In this document: one piece after another, positions 52,315-63,700 of the stretch | Numbering within the stretch: position 1 is the stretch's first letter | Layout of the letters: each line of letters begins with the position of its first letter | Source of the DNA: Chitinophaga pinensis | GTDB lineage: Bacteria > Pseudomonadota > Gammaproteobacteria > Burkholderiales > SG8-41 | Reading direction: 5' to 3' | NCBI GenBank assembly: GCA_943329075.2 | Contig: CALQCM020000022.1 | Coordinates: 1-64,000 of the forward strand | DNA: 64,000 nucleotides | The notes under the pieces: generated by a model | Seen by the model: the letters and a program-made list of their open reading frames with translations, nothing else | Database searches by the model: none | What the model was told of the DNA's origin: nothing | Translations under genes and position numbers: made by a program

Positions 52315-52677
52315 CTACTTGGCCGCTGAGGACGGTGTGAAATCGAAAAGCAGGCTGATGTTTTTGAATAGCGGCACCCGGACTGAATAGCTGGCCGTGA
52401 TGAGCAGATCATTACCTTCTTTGGTCAGTTCGATTTCATCACTGCTGACGACGTTTACGTCGCCCTCGGTCATGGCATATTTTCCCCAGGCGTTCATGAA
52501 CTCACGGCGCCCGCCGCTTTTAACCTCGGGGTCGACGGACAGAGTCTTGAACACCTTCTGTATCGTATAGAACTGTTTGTATGGCCCGAAAATCTTGAAG
52601 CCAAGCAGGGCACAGACCGCCAAGACCACCAGCACCATAAGCAATCCGCTCAGCGATACGCCGCGTTGTTTTTTCAT
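52315..52677 (-). CDS. DUF4845 membrane protein
   Basis: A 120-residue protein with one N-terminal membrane segment (SLSGLLMVLVVLAVCALLGF) and a small periplasmic domain, matching the DUF4845 family that sits between lepB and rnc in many beta- and gammaproteobacteria. The function is not known. It lies 12 bp after lepB, so the two are cotranscribed. Confidence 0.85.
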   Translation of the reverse strand: MKKQRGVSLSGLLMVLVVLAVCALLGFKIFGPYKQFYTIQKVFKTLSVDPEVKSGGRREFMNAWGKYAMTEGDVNVVSSDEIELTKEGNDLLITASYSVRVPLFKNISLLFDFTPSSAAK

Positions 52678-52689
52678 GGCATTCTCCCT

Positions 52690-53493
52690 TTAGTCGATCG
52701 AGTGTCCGACACGTTTGAACTGGTCGAAATTCCACCAGATCATAAACGCCTTGCCCACGATATTGCGGTCCGGCACGAATCCCCAGTAGCGGCTGTCGCT
52801 GCTACTGTCGCGATTGTCACCCATCATGAAGTAATGGCCCGCCGGCACCGTGCAGGTAAAACCCGTTTCATTGTAAACGCAATTTTCACGGTACGGAAAG
52901 CGCCGGACGTCGCCCTGGCGCACCACCGGGATCTCCGGCTGCACGAGGATGGCATGCCGGTGCGCGCCGAGATTTTCAGTAAAGCGTTGCGCCGTGACAA
53001 AGCTCAGCCCGGTTTCGACGTAATTGAACTGTCCATCGGCTTCCGTGCGGACCTCTTCCCCGTTCACGGAAAGGCGTTTGTTCTGATAGCTGATTTTGTC
53101 GCCGGGAGTGCCGACCACTCGCTTGATGTAATCCAACGAAGGATCCTCAGGGTAGCGGAACACCATGACGTCGCCGCGCTGCGGATTGTTCAGATCCAGC
53201 ACCTTGATATTGATGACCGGCAGCCGGATACCGTAGGTGAATTTGTTGACCAGAATGAAATCACCGACCAACAGTGTCGGCAGCATTGATCCTGAGGGGA
53301 TCTTGAACGGCTCGACCAGAAAGGAACGCAGGACGAACACGATCAGTATTACCGGAAAGAAACTTTTCGCGTATTCGACCCACCACGGCTCGCGTGCCTC
53401 CGCGGCACGCCGGCGGCCCAGCACATAGCGGTCCAGCAGCCAGATGGCGCCGCACACGACCAGCAGCGAGAACATGATCAGCGGAAAATTCAT
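52690..53493 (-). CDS. lepB: Signal peptidase I
   Basis: A 267-residue membrane protease that removes signal peptides from exported proteins, as would apply to the many TctC precursors here. Two N-terminal hydrophobic segments (residues 3-20 and 45-60) precede the nucleophile Ser69 in PSGSMLPTLLVGD and the general base Lys124 in DYIKRVVGTPGD; GHYFMMGDNRDSSSDSRYWG is the third conserved box. It lies 50 bp after lepA. Confidence 0.97.
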   Translation of the reverse strand: MNFPLIMFSLLVVCGAIWLLDRYVLGRRRAAEAREPWWVEYAKSFFPVILIVFVLRSFLVEPFKIPSGSMLPTLLVGDFILVNKFTYGIRLPVINIKVLDLNNPQRGDVMVFRYPEDPSLDYIKRVVGTPGDKISYQNKRLSVNGEEVRTEADGQFNYVETGLSFVTAQRFTENLGAHRHAILVQPEIPVVRQGDVRRFPYRENCVYNETGFTCTVPAGHYFMMGDNRDSSSDSRYWGFVPDRNIVGKAFMIWWNFDQFKRVGHSID

Positions 53494-53543
53494 GCCTGCC
53501 GCCGGTAGCTATGCGAAGTCTGTTGCTGTGCTTCAATAGGCAT

Positions 53544-55334
<1,791 letters not shown>

Positions 55335-55576
55335 GGGCTTTAAGCTTGTATCACTCAACGTCGTCAAGTCTCATTAAGTGATGCAACATACTGTGTTATA
55401 TCAACTTTATGTATAAATTCGTATCGGGCCGTATCACGCCATCTTAGAAAAACGCGGGTAGGAATGCGGGGATGTCTGAATCGCCAATTTCAACCTACCC
55501 TCATTTTGCCGCCAAACCCAATAGCAGCAATGCATTCCGCCATTCGTCACGACCAAGTCCCTAGGGGGTATTGGCC
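55335..55576. other. Intergenic region between lepA and the integrase remnant
   Basis: About 240 bases, A/T-rich near 55380-55430, that should contain the lepA promoter reading left. I see no gene. The former boundary of the island, including any attachment site, probably lies here, but no repeat of a tRNA end was found. Confidence 0.35.
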
Positions 55577-55920
55577 ATGCTCTCAAATATCGCAGTCGCA
55601 CGGGCCAAGAAAAACGCTAAGGCATACAAGCTCACAGACGGCGCGGGATTATACCTTGAGGTGACCCCTTCCGGCGGCAAACTCTGGCGTTATCGGTTCA
55701 GATTGCACAGCAAGGAAAGCACCTTTTCGCTAGGCGAATATCGCTGCGTTAACCTGTCTGATGCGCGAAAACAGCGCGAGGAGGCGCGTGAGTTGGTCAA
55801 AGCCGGAATAAACCCCGCCCAAAACCGGCAGGCCTCACTCTTGCAACGCAGGCACGAAGCAGCCACGACGTTCGCAGCGGTGGCAGCGGAATTGTATTTG
55901 AACAATTCAATTCTTATTTT
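55577..55920 (+). pseudogene. Phage-type tyrosine integrase, N-terminal remnant
   Basis: The first 110 or so residues match the N-terminal arm-binding domain (DUF4102 type) of P4-like integrases: KAYKLTDGAGLYLEVTPSGG, LWRYRFRLHSKESTFSLGEY and SDARKQREEARELVKAGINP. After AATTFAAVAAELYL the sequence departs from any integrase and runs into the 3' end of the opposite-strand secretion gene. The core-binding and catalytic domains (R-H-R-Y) are missing. An AGGGGG site precedes the ATG. It marks the junction where an acquired island abuts the lepA operon. Confidence 0.8.
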
Positions 55921-57102
55921 TTACCGCTCGTTCATTGCCCCGCCAAACGCCTTGTAAACCGGCTTGGCCAGATACTTGAGCACCGAACGTTGGCCGGTAC
56001 TAATGTCCACCGTTGCGGTCATGCCGGGCTTCAACGCCACGTTAGCGAGTTTCGGATTGGGATGTATTTTGGCGCGCTCCGCATCAAGACGCACCTGGGC
56101 ACGGTAAAAGGTGTTGGTCTGCCCGTTCGCGCCTTGCTCGGCCAGCGTGTCGGAACTCAGATACGTCAGCGTGCCGTCAAGGCTGCCGTAGATTGAATAA
56201 TCAAACGCGTCGAGCTTGATCGATACCGGCAAGCCGGTGCGCAACTGGCCGATGTCGGCAGGATTTATTTTCACCTCAAACACCATCTCGCTCTCGGTGG
56301 GTGAGATTTGCATCAACTCATCGCCGGCTCGCAACACGCCACCGATGGTGGTGAGTTTGAGATATTTAACGACCCCGGCAATCGGCGCTGCCAAAATCGT
56401 TTTCCCGAGGATGCTTTGCCGCTCGTTAAGTTTGTAGTGGTTCGAAGCAAGGTCTTCAGACGTCTTAGTGGCTTCGGCACGCGCCTCTTGTAGATATTTG
56501 TTGCGTGTGGCGTTGATCTTGCCTTCGAGCTCCCCTACTTGGCGCTTGGCGCGCATCACCTCAAGCTGGCTGGTGTCACCGTTTTTGAGTAGCGCCTCAT
56601 TCATGCGCAACTCCTCCTTCGCCATATCAAGTGTATCTTTGAGTGTGGCCAACTCTTCCTGCAAGCCGCGCTTGCGCTGCTCATAAAGCGCCTGCTGGAC
56701 TGCAATAAACTCTGGGAATCGTTTCAGATTCGATCCAAATTCCAGCGCCCGGCCGGAGGCCTCAGCCTGCGCTCGCGTAAATGCCGCGGTGAGTGCGGCT
56801 TCCTTGGCTCGACTTTCATCAAACCCCGCGATGGAACGCTCACGCTCGAGCACCGCCAGTTGCTGGCCCGCCTTCACCGTCTGCCCCTCCTCCACCAGCA
56901 TTTTTTCCAAAACGCCGCCGTCGACTGACTGAATGACCTGGGTGCGCGCCATCGGAATGATCTGCCCTTGTGCGCGCACCGTTTGGTCGATCTCAAACAA
57001 CGCCGCCCACATTAAAAATACCGTGAGCGCCACAAACAGCAAAACCGTCATTGAAATCGCGCCGCGGCATTGCTGCGGTAAAACGCCCGGTGTCCGCATC
57101 AT
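55921..57102 (-). CDS. HlyD/LapC-type membrane fusion protein of a type I secretion system
   Basis: A 393-residue periplasmic adaptor with a single N-terminal membrane segment (VLLFVALTVFLMWAALF), a biotinyl-lipoyl-like beta domain (ARTQVIQSVDGGVLEKMLVE), a long coiled coil (about residues 100-230) and the HlyD C-terminal domain (LKPGMTATVDISTGQRSVLK). It links the inner-membrane ABC exporter with the outer-membrane channel. It overlaps the ABC gene by ATGA and its 3' end meets the integrase remnant. It is the last gene of the secretion operon. Confidence 0.92.
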   Translation of the reverse strand: MMRTPGVLPQQCRGAISMTVLLFVALTVFLMWAALFEIDQTVRAQGQIIPMARTQVIQSVDGGVLEKMLVEEGQTVKAGQQLAVLERERSIAGFDESRAKEAALTAAFTRAQAEASGRALEFGSNLKRFPEFIAVQQALYEQRKRGLQEELATLKDTLDMAKEELRMNEALLKNGDTSQLEVMRAKRQVGELEGKINATRNKYLQEARAEATKTSEDLASNHYKLNERQSILGKTILAAPIAGVVKYLKLTTIGGVLRAGDELMQISPTESEMVFEVKINPADIGQLRTGLPVSIKLDAFDYSIYGSLDGTLTYLSSDTLAEQGANGQTNTFYRAQVRLDAERAKIHPNPKLANVALKPGMTATVDISTGQRSVLKYLAKPVYKAFGGAMNER

Positions 57103-59261
57103 GCGGCCCTCGTATTGGGTGCCGCCCCCGGCGGGGTTTGTAGCTTCTGCAGCACCTGTGCCTTGGGCCCATCGAGCACCACCTGCTGATTGGCGATGAC
57201 GATGACGCGCTCCACCAATTCGAGCATTTCGCCCTTGTGTGTGACCAGCACCAGCGTATCGGTCGGGCGAATTGCCGCTTTGAGCGCCTGCGTGACTTGC
57301 AGCTCCAGACCACGATCCATTGAGGCGGTCGGTTCATCGAGCAACCACAACGTTGGCCGGCGTAAAAATGCACGCGTCAGATTCACCAGCTGCCGCTGAC
57401 CGCCCGAGAGGCCGCTGCCGCCTTCAAAGATCTCCTGCTGCAAGCCCTTGGGATGCACCGCGATCACCGCCTGCAGCAAACCGGTCTGCCGTGCAACGGC
57501 GAGGATAGGTTCATCGCCCGGATCGAGTTGGCCGAGGATCAGGTTGTCGCGCAGGGTGCCGGCAAACAAGCGCCCCTCCTGCTGCACATAACCCATGTGT
57601 TCAGCCAGCACCGGCTTGGAGAGATGCCCCAGATCGATATCATCGAGCAGGATGCGCCCCTCTTGCGGCTTGTACATGCCCGACAACAAGCGCAACAACG
57701 TGGTCTTGCCTGCCCCAATCGGGCCCAGCACACCAACCTTTTCTCCGGGGCGGATGATCAGGCTGGGCAGCGCCAGCGCCTTCTTCGTGCCGTAGCTCGC
57801 CACCACGCCATCAAAACGATAGTCACCGCGGATGCTCGCCACCACGATGGGTTGTTCCTGGCCGTAGTGGTCGTCCTCCAAGGCCCACAGGCGGTCGAGC
57901 CCCTGCAGCGCGGCTTTCGCATGTGCCCATTGCACCAGCTGCCCGGGGATCATCGACACCGGCGCCAGCACCCGCCCCGACAAGATCGAGCAGGCAATCA
58001 AGCCGCCCATCGTCAATTCACCGCGACTCACCAGCAAGGCTCCGGCGGCGATCATCAAGGTATACGAAATCTGCTGCAGCGCGCCGGCCAGATGTTGCGA
58101 GTGTTCGCTGATATTGCGCATCTGCAAATCAAAGTCGCGCGCTTCGTCGGTGGTCTTCATCCAGCGTGAGAGCATGCGCCAGCCGCCCTGGCCCGATTTG
58201 ATGCTCTCAGCCCCTTCGATGGTCTCGACCAGCAGGCCGGTTTTTTGATTGCTGGCGGCATTTGATTTGCCGGCGAAGGCGTCGACCTGTTTGCGGTAAT
58301 ACAAGCCCACCACCACGCAAAGCACAAAGAAAGTCAGCGGGATCACCGCCAGCCAGCCGCCAATCAAGCCGATGATCAATAAAAACATCAGCGCAAACGG
58401 TGCATCGACCAGAAAGTTGGTGGTGATTGAGGTAAAAAAACCGCGCACCGTTTCATAGCCGCGCATCTGGGCGGCGAGACCGCCGACACTTTGCGGCAAC
58501 TGGTCAAGTCGGATCGACAGAAAGCGCAGGTAGATGGTGCGTGACAAGCGTTGATCCACGGCGTCGATCAGGCGCTCATACAAGCCGCTGCGCACGCGCT
58601 TGGCCACCAACTCGAACACAATCGCCACCAGCACGCCGAGGGTCAGCACCAGCAGCGTCTGCGCGGCGCTGGTCGGAATCACGCGGTCATACACCTGCAT
58701 GCTGTAGAACGAGGTGGCCAGCGCCACCACATTGATCATCAAGCCGCCGATCACCGCCTCACGCAGCAGCGCGCGGTGGGCAAAGATTTCGTCGCGGATC
58801 AATTGATACACCGGGCTCTGGCTAGCCACATAAGGGCGACTCAGCTTGAAGCTGGCCACCGCATGGTCAGGCAATGTCACATCGGCACGTTCCTGCCAGC
58901 GCTGGCTGTTGGCATCCCACCACTCGCTGATCCACTGCCCCTGCGCGTTTTGCCCGCGCAGCACACCCCATTGCCCGACCTGCTCGCCGTGCAGTGCATA
59001 CACCAGCGCCGGCATGCGCGCGGCATCGGGTGCGGGCAACCAGCGCGGCGCCGCCACTTGCAACTGCGCGGCCACCGTCTTGAGTTGCCCCTTGGGGTCA
59101 TTGGCATATTGCGTTAACGCCGCCTCAGCGGCCGCCTGCACCGCCAGCCGATCAACACTCTCGTGCTGCAATTGCGCCAGCCGCGCAAGGCAGGGCAGCA
59201 GATCGGGCGCCGCGTCGATCGTCACCGGCGTGTGCAGGCTCTGCGGATCCACGCCGCTCAT
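57099..59261 (-). CDS. Type I secretion ABC transporter (LapB/RtxB-type ATPase-permease)
   Basis: A 720-residue fused exporter. An N-terminal peptidase-like domain without the catalytic Cys (residues about 20-130) is typical of RTX/adhesin exporters. Six membrane helices follow (VIGGLMINVVALATSFYSMQ onward), then the ATPase: Walker A GPIGAGKTTLL, signature LSGGQRQLVN and Walker B LWLLDEPTAS. It would drive export of the large protein encoded upstream. ATG 59261 overlaps the tolC-like stop by ATGA. Confidence 0.93.
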   Translation of the reverse strand: MSGVDPQSLHTPVTIDAAPDLLPCLARLAQLQHESVDRLAVQAAAEAALTQYANDPKGQLKTVAAQLQVAAPRWLPAPDAARMPALVYALHGEQVGQWGVLRGQNAQGQWISEWWDANSQRWQERADVTLPDHAVASFKLSRPYVASQSPVYQLIRDEIFAHRALLREAVIGGLMINVVALATSFYSMQVYDRVIPTSAAQTLLVLTLGVLVAIVFELVAKRVRSGLYERLIDAVDQRLSRTIYLRFLSIRLDQLPQSVGGLAAQMRGYETVRGFFTSITTNFLVDAPFALMFLLIIGLIGGWLAVIPLTFFVLCVVVGLYYRKQVDAFAGKSNAASNQKTGLLVETIEGAESIKSGQGGWRMLSRWMKTTDEARDFDLQMRNISEHSQHLAGALQQISYTLMIAAGALLVSRGELTMGGLIACSILSGRVLAPVSMIPGQLVQWAHAKAALQGLDRLWALEDDHYGQEQPIVVASIRGDYRFDGVVASYGTKKALALPSLIIRPGEKVGVLGPIGAGKTTLLRLLSGMYKPQEGRILLDDIDLGHLSKPVLAEHMGYVQQEGRLFAGTLRDNLILGQLDPGDEPILAVARQTGLLQAVIAVHPKGLQQEIFEGGSGLSGGQRQLVNLTRAFLRRPTLWLLDEPTASMDRGLELQVTQALKAAIRPTDTLVLVTHKGEMLELVERVIVIANQQVVLDGPKAQVLQKLQTPPGAAPNTRAA

Positions 59262-60568
59262 TTCTTCTCCTCGCTCACCGCATCGATGCCGCGCGTATAC
59301 GCCGCCAGCCGCCAAGTCACCACCACCTGCGTTGATTGCAGGTCGGCCAATTGGGTTTCAGTCTGCGCCAGTTCACGCGCCGCGTTCATCACATCGAGCC
59401 ACGATTTGCGCCCCGCCAGAAACTGCCGGTCATAAGAGGTCGACACATCGGCCGCCGCTTTTAACGACGCTTGTATCGAGGCCAGGCGACTCACCGTTGA
59501 CACCGCCAGCGCATAATCTGACAACACCTGTTCACTGACCGTACGCGACTGCACCTCGATCTCGGTCAAGGCGGCGGCATGTTGCGTACGCGCGGCCTCG
59601 ATATTCGACAGCGTCGACAACCCAGCCCCAAAGCGACTGGCCAGTCCAATGAAGAGCCGGTTTTGCGGTTCACCGTTGGGAAAGTTGTAATTGCCGTATT
59701 GACGCTCGATGCGCGCATACAGTTCAGGCGACAAATCGGCACGCCGCTCGCCCACCACCGCCTCTTGCACCCGCGCCTGCGCCTGCGCTTTGGCCACCGT
59801 CGGGTGGATACCCAGCGCCATCTCCAGCAGCGCCTGCACGCCGGTGCGCCCCGCGTTGGCGAGTTCACGCGGCGCGGCCACCGCTTGCGCCAGCACCGCA
59901 CCATCCACCGGACTACCCAGTAATTGTCCGAGCCGCGCCAAAGCAACCTCAGCCTGTGCGCGTGCAGCGGTGACGTCCGCCGAGATCGACTCCAGGCGCG
60001 TCACCGCCAGCGTCAGATCACTCTCCGCCGAAGCGCCTTCACTCAAACGTCGTTTGACCTGCTCACGCAGCCGCAGGTGGGTGGCCAGACTTTTTTCGTT
60101 GGCGAGCGTTTTAAGATACGCCGACAACCAATCGCCATAGGCTTGCACCACACGCAAACCCAATTGCAAACGCACTTCTTCGAGCGAGGCTTGACTCACC
60201 ACCAGCCCCGCTGCCGCCTTGTCCATACCGGCCGTTAAACGTCCACCCGTCCACAACGGTTGTTGCAGACGTGCGGTGGAAACACGGTTTTCACCCTGAT
60301 AGAGGCGATCCGTCGCACTGGCCTGAGCGGTTTCTATCGATACCGACGGCGTCGGATAGAACTGCCAGCGTGCGCTATCGACGCCGGCTTCTGCCGATTC
60401 CACTAGCGCGCGTTGGCCTTGCGCGGAGGGGTGCGAGGCGAGTGCGGAATGAATCAACTGCTCGAGGCGTTGCGCGTGGGCCGGCAAACTACCTGCGAAC
60501 AGAACGGCCACGCACAAACAGACACGCGCCAGCGCATTGCATTTGGGGGGAGACTTAAAAACAAACAT
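59258..60568 (-). CDS. TolC-family outer membrane channel of the type I secretion system
   Basis: A 436-residue outer-membrane efflux protein. The signal peptide (ARVCLCVAVLFAGSLPAHA, cleavage before QRLEQ) leads into two OEP repeats; LQQPLWTGGRLTAGMDKA and GLASRFGAGLSTLSNIEAA are typical of TolC homologues. I chose the ATG at 60568; a GTG at 60583 abuts the stop of the extended form of the upstream gene. The ABC, HlyD and TolC genes together supply a complete type I exporter. Confidence 0.9.
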   Translation of the reverse strand: MFVFKSPPKCNALARVCLCVAVLFAGSLPAHAQRLEQLIHSALASHPSAQGQRALVESAEAGVDSARWQFYPTPSVSIETAQASATDRLYQGENRVSTARLQQPLWTGGRLTAGMDKAAAGLVVSQASLEEVRLQLGLRVVQAYGDWLSAYLKTLANEKSLATHLRLREQVKRRLSEGASAESDLTLAVTRLESISADVTAARAQAEVALARLGQLLGSPVDGAVLAQAVAAPRELANAGRTGVQALLEMALGIHPTVAKAQAQARVQEAVVGERRADLSPELYARIERQYGNYNFPNGEPQNRLFIGLASRFGAGLSTLSNIEAARTQHAAALTEIEVQSRTVSEQVLSDYALAVSTVSRLASIQASLKAAADVSTSYDRQFLAGRKSWLDVMNAARELAQTETQLADLQSTQVVVTWRLAAYTRGIDAVSEEKK

Positions 60569-60583
60569 CCTTATTCCGAACAC

Positions 60584-60775
60584 CTACAACACCTGGAGAA
60601 CGAACAAATAATCGTTTCTCCCGTCCGTATTGGTAATTACATACCCATTGGTGAGATCTACAGCCAAGTGACCTGCGTCAGCCGCACCGTATGCCAACCG
60701 TTCAGATGACCCGGCAGTTGCTGTCCATACTGTGGTACTCGTATTTACTCCACTTCCAACTTCGCCCCCCCCCAA
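60584..60775 (-). other. Alternative C-terminal frame of the M10/RTX protein, reached by slippage on a G9 tract
   Basis: Just before the annotated stop, the minus strand has nine G (plus-strand C 60765-60773). In the shifted frame (one base inserted or a -1 slip) translation continues for about 57 residues, ending GYVITNTDGRNDYLFVLQVL, which has the look of a natural C-terminus of such secreted proteins (VALQVL-type endings) and stops at 60584, immediately before the TolC gene. I think this is the ancestral C-terminus. The short end (GGAKLEVE) is either a phase-off form or a sequencing miscount. Confidence 0.6.
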
Positions 60776-63700
60776 CCCGGAGGAACCCCCCTAACACTGC
60801 TTGTTACAGATGCCCCATTATAAGCATCCCAAATAGCCAGAATATCGTCGTAGGAGGAAGTAGAACCGTTAGACCCTTCGGGGAAATAAAATCCGTCTTT
60901 ATATGTAACGCCTTGGGAATCATTGTAAGCCGTACCCCACTGCCAATCACTCCAAGAATTGTCGTGATTAAGCGAAGTCCGTAATGCCTGCCCGCCATTT
61001 GCCGTCGGCAATGCAACGCTTACTCCGTTGAGTGTCGCGTACCGGAACACGTCTGTGGTCTCCCCCGGACCTACGACTCCATTTATATCGCGCGTAAATA
61101 TGCCATCAAGATAATTGTGATCTTGTGAAAAAGCGTTAAGGGGTCCAGGGTTCCAACCAACCCAAACGTAGTACCATTTATTCTCGACGTGAACTGGATC
61201 CATTAAACGTCCATATGCTCCAAGATCAATTATGAGGTCGCCAGCAGCGGCTGGAGATACCTCAAGTGGCGCGTTTTGTATCCCGTCTGTCGTCGCCACA
61301 TTTCCTGTAACATCCCTTGCGAACCCCGCCTGAATATCTAATGTATCGAGCGTCGCCCCACCGTAGTCAAGGTAGTACTCTATATTGATATTAGTCGATC
61401 CATCTAAGACAATAGCAAGGTGATTATCATCAATCACTTTCGCCGCGCTTATATTATCCACTTGAAAAACCACATCGTTTGTCGTGCTATTACCGTCAAT
61501 GTCCCACGACAACCTGTTCCAGTCTAAACGGACCTTAATGTCGGTGCTGGCCGTCTCTCCCGCGTCCAGTAGCGTGCGGTAGTTCGTCCCAGTTAACAAT
61601 AAGGTGTTTGTATCTTTATTATAAGAACCACTGGTGTTAGTAACCGTTGGCGCCGTGTGATCCTCTACAGTGACCGAGACCTCTTGCGAATCCGAAGTAT
61701 TGACACCATCGCTGGCGGCAACTGTCACGTTGTAAACATTGTTTGCCCCAGCGTCCAGTGGCACCGAATGGTTAGGCGTTGCCTTGAAAGTCAAAGCACC
61801 CGTTGAACTAATGTTAAATAGCGATGCATCAGGACCGCCGAGAACGTAGGTCAGCGTCGTGCCCGCGTCTACATCCGTTGCCGCAGCCGTATAGACAGTG
61901 CCCGCAGCGTTCTCGGCAAAGCTCGCCTTAACGTAGCTTGTAATGACGTAGCTTGAATTCGCCGCGAGTGTGACAGTTTGATCTGAAAACTGCGCGTATT
62001 CGACGTTAAACAACTGATCCGTTCCATCGGTGCCGACCACCGACCAACCATCAGTCATCGAGCTAATTACGTAATTAGAACGTGCACTACTGAAGATGGC
62101 CGTATCGCTGCCGGCGCCGCCGAATAGCATATCGTTGCCAGCACCACCGGTGATGGTGTTATTCAGGCTATTGCCAAAGATGACGTCACTGCCAGAACCG
62201 CCTTTGGCGTTTTCGATAGAACAGCCAATAGCAATTGACACGTTGCTCGTTAAACTCCCGACATCCGAAAACGTCCCAGCACAAAGGTCAACCAATTGAT
62301 TTTGCGCGAACCCGGATACATCAATGGTATCGGTGCCCGCCCCATCCCAGATGCAGAACGCACTGGCTGCGGTTGATCCGGAAAAGAGGTATGCGCTACC
62401 GGCCGTAGAGTTAAATCCATAAATCGTATCGGTTGCACGGGTCGCCGCATTAACACCGTAGATATTCTGCGCCGCCAGGATGTCAAACATCATGGGCGTA
62501 CTAGAACGCTGACTAAAGGCTCCGGTACTCGCCCCTCCGAAATAACTCATAACGGAATATTGATTTGAGTCTTGAACGAACTGAGCGTTATCTGCGTAAG
62601 TGATGGAAACCCCCGGCGCCGCGTTATATAAACCGGGATGTGACAAGCCGATTGCATGACCAAACTCGTGCAAAATGGCAAAAAGGCTATAGCTTCCAAT
62701 TGGCAGAGAACTACTAGATATGCCACCGGCAAGATTGAGCCACAGATCTCCATCCGAAGACGCAAAACTGGTATTTGCCGTGTTTGGGTAATAAGCAAAA
62801 GCACCAGCACCATCCGTTGCATCCGAATAATTACCAATTAGCATTGTGGCGCTGTTGGTGTACCCACCTGGATTGACTTCAGTAAACGTAATGCCACAGA
62901 TATCAGACCAAAACTGTAAGTCAGTTCTAACGGCGGATATTTCAGCCGCAGTGAGTTGGCTAAAAGTTCCCAGGTTACTGGTGCTTGAGTAGGCTGACGA
63001 CCAACTTTGCCGAAACCCGTACGTTATCGCCACGGGGGAACCAGCGGCACCCCAAGAAAGATCGCTGTCGATAACGCCCGCCCCCATTGCGGCATCGAAG
63101 GACGGAGACGAACCCGACGTGAATGTAAGCTCATAAGCTCCAGAATCAGAAGGAGCATAAGCTCTGGCGCCAATATAGTAATAGCCTGAAGCATTAGGCG
63201 TATAAGAAAAAGTGGAGTTCTTTCCTGGCAGACCGTCATCGTTGTACGTTAGCAAAACGCCACTGGAGTTATACAATCCCAAAAGGGTATCTTGAACATT
63301 CGACGTCCCAACTCCGGTCGTCGCAAATGTATATTGTTGCCCTGCGGTCAAGTAAACTTTGTACCAATCTTCATCCCCAGTTCCGGTTAGCGTTCCTTGC
63401 GCAGTCTGGCCTGCCAATAGCGTATAAGCCGTTGAGGTGGCCGCAGCAGCGTCAGCAACCTCAAAAATGCTCGTTGCCATTAATCCGCTAGTCATCGCCG
63501 GAGCGTGATTGTTGTTTACCGCGACCGCCACCACTTGGGTCGCAGTCAGGCTTCCATCACTCGCCGTCACCGTGATGTCGTAGACGTTGTTTGCACCAGC
63601 ATCGCTCGGAGTATCAAAGTTCGGCGCCGTCTTGAACGTCACTGCTCCCGTGCTCGCATTGATGTTAAATAACGCGCTATCCGTGCCGCCCATCGTGTAC

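Noticed and set aside
50709..52340. Very long plus-strand open frame (543 codons) opposite era and rnc
   Set aside because: It is antisense to era, rnc and their conserved motifs, and its composition (His- and Arg-rich) is what antisense of G/C-rich genes gives.
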